A program made the position numbers and the translations under genes. Below are positions 7,487-14,719 of a stretch of DNA of 20,374 nt, piece after piece. The stretch spans positions 1-20,374 of the forward strand of contig CAZOIA010000101.1 of NCBI GenBank assembly GCA_964579675.1, read 5' to 3'. Position 1 is the first letter of the stretch; the number at the start of each line of letters is the position of its first letter. This DNA comes from CAZOIA01 sp964579675 (GTDB lineage: Bacteria; Planctomycetota; Phycisphaerae; UBA1845; PWPN01). The notes under the pieces are model-generated. The model worked only from the letters and a program-made list of their open reading frames with translations, made no database searches and was not told the origin of the DNA.

Positions 7487-9502
7487 GTGGCTCGCGAAGA
7501 TCAAGGCAACATCATTGAACTCGCGGGTGCTATTCTCGGCGGCCAGTTTGACGGCGGCGTGAAGCTCAAGGGACGATTCGAAGACCGGCAGGCCCGGCTC
7601 TTCAAGGAAACGGTAAACGCCCTTGTGACCAACCATCCCTACGCAATCGCGGAAGTCTTCATGGTGGACAGGACTGAGAGGCAGGAACCGTACGTGAGGC
7701 ATGCCGCTGCATTTCGCCGACCCAGAGATGGCAAGTTGGTGTCATACGGAAACCGAACAGATCTCTATCGGCAAGGTGTGCGCCACAAGAGACCCGTCAC
7801 AGAGGTTCTCCGCCGCGCTGCACAGGGCGATCTGCCCAACGAAGTTCAGCCTTTTCGTGACAACTGCAGGGCCTTTCTTGAGCGCGGTGACAATCACCGT
7901 CGGAAGCGTGAGTACGTCGATATCAACACCTATAGATCAGGTCAACTGGAAGGTGTTTTCGTATCTGCCACCGCACGGGCAACGGCAGGAGTGGAATCGC
8001 ACAGGATTCACAACGACTTGCGGAAGGATTTCTGCAGCTGGGACCCCGCTCAGGAAACCAATTTGCCGCCCAACCCCCTCTTTCTGCTCGCGTACGAATG
8101 CCAGCATGCCGATGAAATCGGGCAGCAAGGGGGGCGTGCACTCCTGAGAAGCATGCTGATAGCGCCGATGATTGCGCCATGCACGTTGAGTCTGCTTGAG
8201 CAAGATAAAGAAGAGCTAGTCACCGTTACGTCCGGATCTCAGATCGGATTCCTAAGACTCATGAACCGTACTGAATCGCCGGTATCGCGGGATCACGCCG
8301 ATTTCACTCTCCAAGATCTGTCACTCGCCCGGGTGGTAGCGTCGTTGCTTCTCCAGAAGTGGCTTGAACTCCCGCGACTTAGCGCTTCTGTCGCAGCACG
8401 AAGCTACATCAAACTTGCCCAAGCATTGCCGGCACTCAGCAAATCGAGGGATGTCCACAGCGCGGATCCCCGAGGGCAACTTATCGGGCGTTCAGCCCCG
8501 TTCCGGGAATTGCTTGAGCTTGCAGATTCCCTTGGACAAAGGGATCCCTATTCTGTCTACATTCTCGCGCCTGAGGGTGGAGAACTATTTGAGATTGCGC
8601 AACGGATTCACAATGCGAGCAAACGAGAGGGAGAGGAGCCGCGAATCTGCCAATGCGGTGCACGCTCCGGCGAGGAGCAAGTCGCACATCTGTTTGGCAG
8701 AGCCAACTTGGAGTCGTTATCCTCAAATGAGTACGAGAAGGGCGTTATCGAGGCGTACGAAAAGGGAACCATCCTGATAGAAGATGTCCATAAGGCGAGT
8801 AAGGGCTTCCAGGACAGGCTCTTCAGATTCCTTTCGAAGAACGAGGTGCAACCTTCGGGTGGAGATCCTCATCCCGTCAAGTCGCACGCACGCGTTCTCA
8901 TTGCTGCCTCCCTCGCTATTGAGGCTGAGGTAAGCGCAGGTAGGTTCTCTGGCGACCTCAAGAAACAGATGGAAAACTTGATGTTGCGAATACCGACCGT
9001 CGCTGAGCGCGGAGGAGAGGACCTGCTGTTGATGGCACGTTTCTTCCTTCAGAGATACCTGAGTGATTTGGGAGAGGTCCGATTACAGAGCATGCGAGTA
9101 GACCATGACTTCGTACCGACCTTGAAAAGACTGGACTGGTCAGGAAACCGGGACCAGCTCAAAGCTGTTCTGCAGAGGGTCGTTCTCGCTTGTGGCAAGG
9201 CTAAAGTGATTCGCGGCCGAGATGTCGAGAAAGAATATGCTGCCTTTTGTGGGCCTACCTCTTCACCTGAGGAGCAAGACCAAGCGGCCTGGTACAGCTT
9301 TAAGTACAGACTTGGAAAGGAAGAGCTCAAGGACCTGAAATCCCGATTAAGCCGGGAGGTGAAGGAGAACGCACTTTTTTTAGCAGAGGGCAATGCGCGG
9401 AAAGCTGCCGAGCTTGCAGGAGTGACAACATCGATGATGTACCAGTACCGACAGCAGTTCCAATCTCTCGCTTCAGACGAGAACGGGGGACAGAATGACT
9501 AG
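7487..9502 (+). CDS. NtrC-like (sigma-54 activator-type) regulator with degenerate AAA+ domain
   Basis: This 671-residue protein has three regions. An N-terminal sensor-like, GAF-like region covers about residues 35-290. A central AAA+ domain of the enhancer-binding-protein type covers about 330-570. A C-terminal Fis-type helix-turn-helix includes AEGNARKAAELAGVTTS. The fold is clear from LIGRSAPFRELLELA, GTILIEDVH, ARVLIAAS, RFSGDLKK, VAERGGEDLLLMARFFLQRY and WSGNRDQLKAVLQR. Key activity motifs are lost, however. The Walker A slot (normally GETGTGKE) reads APEGGELF at about 361-368. The Walker B acidic pair DE is ED (432-433). The GAFTGA sigma-54 contact loop is absent (ANLESLSS). It probably binds DNA and a ligand without acting as an ATP-driven activator. 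The GTG at 7487 follows GGAGGT by four bases; a TTG at 7469 is also open. It overlaps the next gene by 8 nt. Confidence 0.82.
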   Translation: MAREDQGNIIELAGAILGGQFDGGVKLKGRFEDRQARLFKETVNALVTNHPYAIAEVFMVDRTERQEPYVRHAAAFRRPRDGKLVSYGNRTDLYRQGVRHKRPVTEVLRRAAQGDLPNEVQPFRDNCRAFLERGDNHRRKREYVDINTYRSGQLEGVFVSATARATAGVESHRIHNDLRKDFCSWDPAQETNLPPNPLFLLAYECQHADEIGQQGGRALLRSMLIAPMIAPCTLSLLEQDKEELVTVTSGSQIGFLRLMNRTESPVSRDHADFTLQDLSLARVVASLLLQKWLELPRLSASVAARSYIKLAQALPALSKSRDVHSADPRGQLIGRSAPFRELLELADSLGQRDPYSVYILAPEGGELFEIAQRIHNASKREGEEPRICQCGARSGEEQVAHLFGRANLESLSSNEYEKGVIEAYEKGTILIEDVHKASKGFQDRLFRFLSKNEVQPSGGDPHPVKSHARVLIAASLAIEAEVSAGRFSGDLKKQMENLMLRIPTVAERGGEDLLLMARFFLQRYLSDLGEVRLQSMRVDHDFVPTLKRLDWSGNRDQLKAVLQRVVLACGKAKVIRGRDVEKEYAAFCGPTSSPEEQDQAAWYSFKYRLGKEELKDLKSRLSREVKENALFLAEGNARKAAELAGVTTSMMYQYRQQFQSLASDENGGQND

Positions 9503-10577
9503 CGATGACCGCCTGAAACTGTACGAATCCCTCGCATGTAAGATCGGGAATACCCCTGTATGGGAGATCAGTCGGATCCCGATTCCAAATAATAACCGAA
9601 TCCTCGCGAAGCTTGAGTACAAGAATCCCACCGGAAGCCATTATGATCGGGTATTTGTGCATCTGCTTCGCCAGCTAGAAGAGACGGGACGCATTGATCC
9701 GCAAAGGCATCACCTTGTAGAAACGACCTCGGGCAACGCGGGCGCAGCCTTCGCATGGCTATGCCGCGAGTTAGGTTACTCGGCAACGGTGATTGTGCCT
9801 GAGGACTTGCCCTTTGGCCGGATCGAGCACATACGGCGACAGGGTGCGCGCATAATCAAGACGCGCGGAGACCGGTTTGTCAAAGGCTGCGCGGAGCGTC
9901 TCGCGGAGATGGTTCGTTCCCGCGAGAAGCCAAATGCCGAGCACGAGTACAGATTCCCTAACCATTCACGGAAGCCAGGTTCCGCTGACGCCCTGGGAGC
10001 CATTGCGGAGGAAGTGCTTGCTGAGGCGGATCGTCCTATAGACTACTATGTGGCCGCAGTTGGCAATGGGATCTCCATTCTCGGACCGGGTCGAATCCTC
10101 AAGCAGAGGTGCAACACGCACATAGTGGCCTGGGACCCCATCGAGGCACCCGTTGCCTTCGAGAAGAAATACCCAGGAAGATACAGAGACATGCTCGGCT
10201 TGCGACCGGGGGAACTTGGCCACCATCACATATATGGCGTCGGAGTATTGGGTGTTGAATTCCCCATTCTCGACGCAGCGATCTTTGGGGGCCCCGAGCA
10301 GCAAGCTATCATTGACGAGGTTGAGCTTCTAGGGGATGAAGAAGGTTTTGCGAAGCTATCCTATGCCGTGCAGAAAGGAAAGGCTTCGCGTTCGGCTCTA
10401 GAGGTCGCCCATGATATGCCTGATCTTTCCTTGGCCCACAGCGCCCTGGGTAAGGAGGAAGGCTTGCCGGTTGGCTATTCATCAGCGGGAAGTCTGGCAC
10501 TTGCCTTGAAACTGTGCGAATCGATAAGCGAATGCACGATCCTGGTCATCTTCTACGATGATATTTCAAAATACTGA
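9495..10577 (+). CDS. Cysteine-synthase-like (PLP fold type II) protein lacking the catalytic lysine
   Basis: This 360-residue protein matches the cysteine synthase/cystathionine beta-synthase fold end to end. It has KIGNTPVWEISR at the N-terminus, AKLEYKNPTGS near 38-48, the substrate loop TTSGNAG at 77-83, and GYSATVIVPED near 94-104. The phosphate-binding glycine-rich loop reads VAAVGNGISILG at 186-196. The C-terminal GYSSAGSLALAL and VIFYDDISKY segments correspond to those in CysK. The key change is at the PLP-lysine position: the usual GSVKDR reads GSHYDR, so the Schiff-base lysine is Tyr50. Canonical PLP chemistry is therefore not expected. It may be a ligand-binding or regulatory homologue, or use another mechanism. 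Its ATG lies inside the last codons of the regulator gene (ATGACTAG), which implies translational coupling and shared function. Confidence 0.85.
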   Translation: MTSDDRLKLYESLACKIGNTPVWEISRIPIPNNNRILAKLEYKNPTGSHYDRVFVHLLRQLEETGRIDPQRHHLVETTSGNAGAAFAWLCRELGYSATVIVPEDLPFGRIEHIRRQGARIIKTRGDRFVKGCAERLAEMVRSREKPNAEHEYRFPNHSRKPGSADALGAIAEEVLAEADRPIDYYVAAVGNGISILGPGRILKQRCNTHIVAWDPIEAPVAFEKKYPGRYRDMLGLRPGELGHHHIYGVGVLGVEFPILDAAIFGGPEQQAIIDEVELLGDEEGFAKLSYAVQKGKASRSALEVAHDMPDLSLAHSALGKEEGLPVGYSSAGSLALALKLCESISECTILVIFYDDISKY

Positions 10578-10639
10578 ACCGTAGGATCAGGAGAGTAGTT
10601 GTCCTTGGCTTCAGTTCGTACGTGATCTATTCGCGCTGA

Positions 10640-10888
10640 ATGTCTGATCAGGAGTGTCAACGAGTGTGCCTGTGGATGGGGATGCATGTAGTAGATAAAG
10701 TGAATAGCCAGATGGGCTGCGATCTGGTAACGCGCTTTCAATGCGGAGAGGGCAAGTGGACAGGGAATGCCCTAGAATCAGCTCTTGAACCAGCGGGGCG
10801 CACACTTAATAAAGCCACCACAATCGCTCTCGCAGATAGCGCCGCCTCGGTGGAGGCCTGCGTCCTCCTTGGGTGTTTCGACTCATAA
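10640..10888 (+). CDS. Small hypothetical protein
   Basis: This is an 82-codon frame, 62 bases after the PLP-fold gene and on the same strand. The product is Cys- and Met-rich at the start (QECQRVCLWMGMHV) and ends in an Ala-rich helix. No family was recognised, and no good ribosome site precedes the ATG. It may be a third member of the regulator/PLP-fold unit or a chance frame. Confidence 0.35.
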   Translation: MSDQECQRVCLWMGMHVVDKVNSQMGCDLVTRFQCGEGKWTGNALESALEPAGRTLNKATTIALADSAASVEACVLLGCFDS

Positions 10889-11356
10889 GAAGGCCCGACT
10901 CAGTTTCGCCAGAGTGGTAAGTCTGCATATCACTGCAACATAAGCCCCGTTGGACGTTGCGTCGCCCGGCGCCGAGCGGTCGCGATCGCCCGCCACGACT
11001 TCTGTGTCTTTCGGGCAGCGCCGCTCAGCCTAGCGGGCTGAGGAGTCGCGGTTACGGAGACCACGCCCGGATGCACGTGCGGAGAAATCGCTCCGTCACG
11101 GAGCTGGCACAACTTCGCAGAGCAGGTATCACCGCGGTCCTGGTGGGACTCCAATCGGGCTACGGAGTTACCAGATCGGCCAATTCGAGGTGTTCCTCAG
11201 AAAACCTGAGAATCCACAAGTCCAGATCCCGCAATCACTTACAAACAGCCCGGCCCCGCTCCAGGCGTGGTAACTCGAGTTACCGAGTTACCGCTCCCGA
11301 ACGTGTTGTAAGACCCGTGCAGTGAACTCAAGGCACGCATGGCCTGGGAGGCATCA
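10889..11356. other. Non-coding stretch between cargo and replication block
   Basis: No convincing gene was found here. A plus frame at 10957-11325 is Arg/Ser-rich and overlaps repeats. The stretch contains a GC-rich hairpin with arms CTCAGCC (11024-11030) and GGCTGAG (11036-11042) that could end transcription of the upstream unit, although no T-run follows. The GAGTTACC repeat cluster (listed separately) lies toward its right end. It marks the change from the less GC-rich cargo to the GC-rich replication genes. Confidence 0.5.
11165..11292 (+). promoter_or_regulatory. GAGTTACC repeat cluster with a perfect 16-bp palindrome (candidate operator)
   Basis: The octamer GAGTTACC occurs at 11165-11172, 11277-11284 and 11285-11292. 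An inverted copy at 11269-11276 forms the perfect palindrome GGTAACTCGAGTTACC (11269-11284) with the second one. Placement 65 bp before the first gene of a long co-directional operon fits a repressor or activator operator. The binding protein is unknown; the small HTH proteins in this block are candidates. Confidence 0.5.
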
Positions 11357-11731
11357 ATGCACGGGCAAGCGGCTACAGACGAGCACATTAGCCTGAGCGA
11401 GGCGGCCAAGATCGCCCCCGGTCGGCCGACGACTAACTGCATCTGGCGCTGGTGCCGGCGCGGGGTGCTCTCGCGTAACGGCGAGCGGGTTCGTCTCCAG
11501 CACGTGCGCGTCGGCGGCAAGATCTTCACGACCCCACGCTGGTTGGAGGAGTTCGGTCGGCGCCTGGCCGAGGCCGACGTGAAGTACTTCGACCTGAGCG
11601 AAGCGGCGGCCGCAGCAGCCGTGTCGCCCACACCGCGCCGTCGCCGGTTCCGATCCCAGTCTCAGTATGAGCAGCAGCGCCGCAGGGAAATCGAGGAAGC
11701 CGAGCGCGAGCTCGAGGAGGCGGGGATCTGA
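11357..11731 (+). CDS. DUF1580-like winged-helix/HTH protein
   Basis: This 124-residue protein begins with a helix-turn-helix-like module. ISLSEAAKIAPGRPTTNCIWRW at 11-32 contains the putative turn, and VRLQHVRVGGKIFTTPRWLEEF at 46-66 resembles the wing and following helix. This pattern matches DUF1580, a small family known mainly from planctomycetes and built like excisionase-type winged helices. The C-terminus (about 92-124) is strongly basic and then Glu-rich, and probably helical. Function is unknown; DNA binding, perhaps regulation of the replication block or of excision, is inferred. The ATG at 11357 has GGGAGG five bases upstream; an ATG at 11339 is in frame but lacks a site. The stop overlaps the next start (TGATG). 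Confidence 0.7.
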   Translation: MHGQAATDEHISLSEAAKIAPGRPTTNCIWRWCRRGVLSRNGERVRLQHVRVGGKIFTTPRWLEEFGRRLAEADVKYFDLSEAAAAAAVSPTPRRRRFRSQSQYEQQRRREIEEAERELEEAGI

Positions 11732-12921
11732 TGAGCCACTGCCCCAAGTCCACCCATCAACCCCACGCGTGTCCTGTAAGCCAGCCCCTCGTTCGGCTCG
11801 GTCAGGGCGACTACACGCGCGATATCTACCCTGATGGCCGGCACCAAGCACCTCGACACCGAGAGCATGACACTCTGACCGCGACCCGTCTGGCCACGCT
11901 GCGGCGATGCCCGCGGCAACACTACTACCGTTACGAACTGGGCCTGTCGCGCATCCGCACGCCCGATGCACTTCGACTTGGGGCGGCGTTTCACCGAGGG
12001 CTTGAACTGCACCACCTCGGCGTCGAGGAAGCCGAAGCGATCGATCGGGTGGCCGCCGGCTACGCGGACGTTCCGGATTGGGCGGACCCGTTTGCCTGGC
12101 GGGTGGAGTGCGAGGTTGTCCGCCAGTTGCTGGCTGGTCACTTCTGGCGCTACGGCGACGACGACATCGAGATCCTCGAGGTCGAGCGGACGTTCGAGAT
12201 GCCGCTGGTCAATCCCGAGACCGGGGCGTCGAGCCGAACGTTTGTGCTGGCCGGCAAGATCGACGCAATCGTGCGCCTGGCCGACGGCCGACTGACCGTG
12301 TTGGAGTATAAGACTGCTGGCGAGGACATCGCCCCGGACAGCGACTACTGGCTCCGCCTGCGTGGCGATCCGCAGATCTCGCAGTACGTGCTGGCGGCCC
12401 GGGCCATCGGCTACGACGTGGCCACCGTGCTTTATGACGTGACGCGCAAGCCGACGATTTCGCCATCCCAGATTCCGATACTCGATGACAACGGCTGCAA
12501 GATCGTACTTGATGCTGCCGGCAAACGCGTCTTCAACCAGAATGGGAAGCCACGGCAGAGTGCTGACAAGAGCAAGGGCTGGACCCTCCAAACCCACTTG
12601 GAAACCCCCGAAGACTATGGCGTCCGGCTGCTGACCGACATCGGCGACCGGCCGGACTACTACTACCAGCGTCGCGAGGTCCCGCGCCTAGAAGATGACC
12701 TGGCCGAGTTCCAGGCCGAGCTCTGGCAGCAGGCCAAGCAATTGCTCGACAGCCGGCGTCACGGCCGGTGGTTCTGCAACGTCCATCGGTTCACCTGCGG
12801 CACCTGCGAGTTCGCCGACCTGTGCCTTCAGTCCGTTCACGTCACTCAGGGCCAGGCGCCCGCGGGTTTTCAGATTCTTTCCGACGTTCATCCGGAACTT
12901 TCCAGAGGAGACGGCCCATGA
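11731..12921 (+). CDS. PD-(D/E)XK exonuclease, RecB/Cas4-like, with probable Fe-S cluster
   Basis: This 396-residue nuclease would process DNA ends during recombination or replication. The catalytic core shows Asp178 in GKIDAIVRL, then Glu192 and Lys194 in VLEYKT, and a following Gln in QISQYV (about 218). The N-terminal segment ATRLATLRRCPRQHYYRYEL (51-70) is the usual entry motif. Cys60 there and a C-terminal trio Cys356-x2-Cys359-x5-Cys365 match the cluster pattern of Cas4 and AddB nucleases, so a 4Fe-4S cluster is likely. Its place beside a Sak4-like ATPase and an SSB-like protein mirrors phage single-strand-annealing or RecA-type recombination sets. The start overlaps the preceding stop (TGATG), and its stop overlaps the next ATG (ATGA). 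Confidence 0.85.
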   Translation: MSHCPKSTHQPHACPVSQPLVRLGQGDYTRDIYPDGRHQAPRHREHDTLTATRLATLRRCPRQHYYRYELGLSRIRTPDALRLGAAFHRGLELHHLGVEEAEAIDRVAAGYADVPDWADPFAWRVECEVVRQLLAGHFWRYGDDDIEILEVERTFEMPLVNPETGASSRTFVLAGKIDAIVRLADGRLTVLEYKTAGEDIAPDSDYWLRLRGDPQISQYVLAARAIGYDVATVLYDVTRKPTISPSQIPILDDNGCKIVLDAAGKRVFNQNGKPRQSADKSKGWTLQTHLETPEDYGVRLLTDIGDRPDYYYQRREVPRLEDDLAEFQAELWQQAKQLLDSRRHGRWFCNVHRFTCGTCEFADLCLQSVHVTQGQAPAGFQILSDVHPELSRGDGP

Positions 12922-13793
12922 CTGCTCCACCTGCACGACCGACCTGCCCGCGCAGGCAGGTGCCGCCGCGCACGCCGCGTAACAACGGGAACGGAGTTAA
13001 CCACGCGCCGAGGGCCGAGACGAAGGTTTCGTTCGGCTCGATTCCCGCCGGCGCCGGCCACCGCATTGTGATCTACGGTCCCGGCGGGATCGGCAAGACG
13101 ACGACGGCCGCGACCGCGCCAGGCCCGGTGGCATTCTTCGACCTGGACGACTCCCTGCCGCGTCTGCGTTCGCAGTTTGCCGAGAGCGAGCTCGACCTGG
13201 ACGTCCGACCGATCGATGGCATCTCCGCGTGGCAGGACATGCGTGATGCGCTGCACGCGTCGGGCTGGGACGACATCAAAACGATCGTTATCGACTCTGC
13301 CACCCGCGCCGAGGAGCTCGCGGTTGCGCACACGCTGGCCACCGTGCCGCACGACAAGAAGGAGGTCGTGATCCGCCGGATCGAGGATTACGGATACGGC
13401 AAGGGTTACCAGCACGTCTATGACACGTTCCTCACGTTGCTGGGCGATCTCGATCAGCACACCCGGGCCGGCCGGAACGTGATTCTGATCTGTCACGACT
13501 GCACGAACACGGTGCCCAACCCCTCGGGCGAGGACTGGCTGCGCTACGAGCCGCGGTTGCAGTGCCCCTCGAGCGGCAAGGCGGCGATCCGGCTCCGCGT
13601 GCGGGAGTGGGCCGACCACGTGCTCTTCCTCGGCTACGACGTCGACGTGCGCGATGGCAAGGGGACCGGTTCGGGCACGCGCACCGTTTACCCGAGCGAG
13701 TTGCCCCACTGCATGGCCAAGAGCCGCACGGTCGCCGACCCGATGCCGCTGGTGAAGTTCGACCGGTCGATCTGGACCCAACTGCTAAAGTAG
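12918..13793 (+). CDS. Sak4-like RecA-type ATPase (phage recombination mediator)
   Basis: This 291-residue P-loop ATPase has Walker A YGPGGIGKTTTAA at about 53-65 and FFDLDDSLPRL after it. Walker B TIVIDSATR is at about 122-130, and the conserved NVILICHD strand is near 187-194. This order matches the AAA_24/Sak4 group, minimal RecA-like annealing or strand-exchange proteins of phages. The first 35 residues are Pro/Arg-rich and probably disordered. An in-frame opening extends upstream to 12768, but ATG 12918 is preceded by GAGGAG and overlaps the exonuclease stop (ATGA), so it is the likely start. It probably loads on single-stranded DNA produced by the upstream nuclease and covered by the downstream SSB-like protein. 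Confidence 0.82.
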   Translation: MTAPPARPTCPRRQVPPRTPRNNGNGVNHAPRAETKVSFGSIPAGAGHRIVIYGPGGIGKTTTAATAPGPVAFFDLDDSLPRLRSQFAESELDLDVRPIDGISAWQDMRDALHASGWDDIKTIVIDSATRAEELAVAHTLATVPHDKKEVVIRRIEDYGYGKGYQHVYDTFLTLLGDLDQHTRAGRNVILICHDCTNTVPNPSGEDWLRYEPRLQCPSSGKAAIRLRVREWADHVLFLGYDVDVRDGKGTGSGTRTVYPSELPHCMAKSRTVADPMPLVKFDRSIWTQLLK

Positions 13794-13804
13794 GAGGTTA
13801 TCTC

Positions 13805-14542
13805 ATGCTGCCCAATCGTGAAGGACGTTTCAAGGCCACAATCCTCGATCACGGCGTTGCCGAGACAGGCCCGAACAAGCTCGCCACGTTCGTCTGCCGC
13901 TTCCAGCTCATGCAGGAGCTGATCAACGGCGAGTGGGAGCCGGTCGATCGGGACTTCGACATCACCGGCTACTTCTACCTTGAGAAACGCGACGGGACGC
14001 TGAACAGCGTCACGATCGACACGCTCAAGTCGGCGTTCGGCTGGGACGGCCGGGACCCGTTCTGGCTCCAGGACACCGACTTCGATGGGCTGATCGTCCA
14101 GGTCAAGCTCGCCTTCGAGGAGTACGCCGGCCGCACCCGCATCAAGGTGCAGTACGTGGACGCCGAGGATGCCACGCCCGGCGGCGTGCCGCAGGCCGAC
14201 GATACGACGCGGCGATCCGTCGCCAATCGACTCGGCGCGAAGTTCCGGGCCAATGCGGGCGGGACGCCGGCCCCCGCGCCCCGGCCTCCCACCGGAAGCC
14301 GGCCGTCGCCGCCAACGTCGGCTAGCACCGCAACGGCCGCACCGCCCAAACACGCGACGATGCAGCAGGCGTGGGAGGTGTTCGTGAAGGCCTGCCCGGA
14401 GAACAGCTCGCAAGAGCAGATCGAGGGCGAATGGTTCCGCATCTTGGGCGAGCTGTTCCGCGGGAAACAGCCGGACCAACTGGCGCCCGCCGACTGGGCG
14501 ACATTCATCGACGAGGCGCCGGCCCGGATCGTTCCGTTTTGA
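13805..14542 (+). CDS. Putative single-stranded DNA-binding protein (SSB-like)
   Basis: This 245-residue protein has a beta-rich N-terminal half (about 1-120), with FKATILDHGVAETG and LIVQVKLAFEEYAGRTRIKVQY strands consistent with an OB-like fold. A Pro/Ala/Thr-rich flexible linker (about 155-185) follows, then a helical tail. It ends in DEAPARIVPF, which resembles the acidic Pro-Phe tip through which SSBs recruit partners. It follows the Sak4-like gene by 11 bases, where phage SSB-like proteins often sit. An AGGAGG site precedes the ATG at 13805. No family signature was recognised with certainty, so the SSB call rests on layout, context and the C-terminal tip. Confidence 0.6.
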   Translation: MLPNREGRFKATILDHGVAETGPNKLATFVCRFQLMQELINGEWEPVDRDFDITGYFYLEKRDGTLNSVTIDTLKSAFGWDGRDPFWLQDTDFDGLIVQVKLAFEEYAGRTRIKVQYVDAEDATPGGVPQADDTTRRSVANRLGAKFRANAGGTPAPAPRPPTGSRPSPPTSASTATAAPPKHATMQQAWEVFVKACPENSSQEQIEGEWFRILGELFRGKQPDQLAPADWATFIDEAPARIVPF

Positions 14543-14617
14543 GTGCGACGCCGAGACGGGATGGCGTGCCGCGCGTGACGCAGCGGTCAGACTCCCCGGG
14601 CCCGTCCCGGCATCGTG

Positions 14618-14718
14618 GGGCTGACTCCCGGGGCGTGGTCGCCCGATCGGGCTCATAACCCGATCGCGCGAGGCAGCGGGCAGGACCTCGTGACGGGTTC
14701 GATTCCCGAGTCAGCCCA
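14618..14718 (+). tRNA. tRNA-like element, anticodon CAU, selenocysteine-tRNA-type architecture
   Basis: A 101-nt class II cloverleaf is visible. Acceptor strand 14618-14626 pairs with 14709-14717 (9 bp). The T-stem CGGG/CCCG (14694-14697 with 14705-14708) closes a canonical TTCGATT loop, so acceptor plus T-stem make 13 bp rather than the usual 12. An 8+5 reading with one A-A mismatch is also possible. The D-arm has four GC pairs, extendable to six with one bulge around a TGGT loop. The anticodon stem TCGGG/CCCGA holds the loop CTCATAA, giving CAU. The variable arm is a 7-bp stem (14667-14673 with 14686-14692) with a 12-nt loop. A long variable arm and a 13-bp helix are traits of tRNA-Sec and allo-tRNAs, not of methionine or isoleucine tRNAs. 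No CCA is encoded. The element ends one base before the helicase ATG. Charging identity is unknown. Confidence 0.7.
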
Positions 14719-14719
14719 T

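Noticed and set aside
10940..10965. GTTGGAC near an inverted GCAAC/GTTGC pair, reminiscent of an integron attC site
   Set aside because: No partner RYYYAAC at a suitable distance and no paired inner boxes could be found.
14646..14664. Reading the tRNA-like element as a true tRNA-Sec (anticodon UCA)
   Set aside because: With the 5-bp anticodon stem in register, the loop CTCATAA places CAU at positions 34-36. UCA is out of register by one base.
14615..14719. N-terminal extension of the helicase from a GTG at 14615
   Set aside because: The extension is exactly the tRNA-like element, and helicase homology begins at MRHQLRDYQQ from the ATG at 14720.
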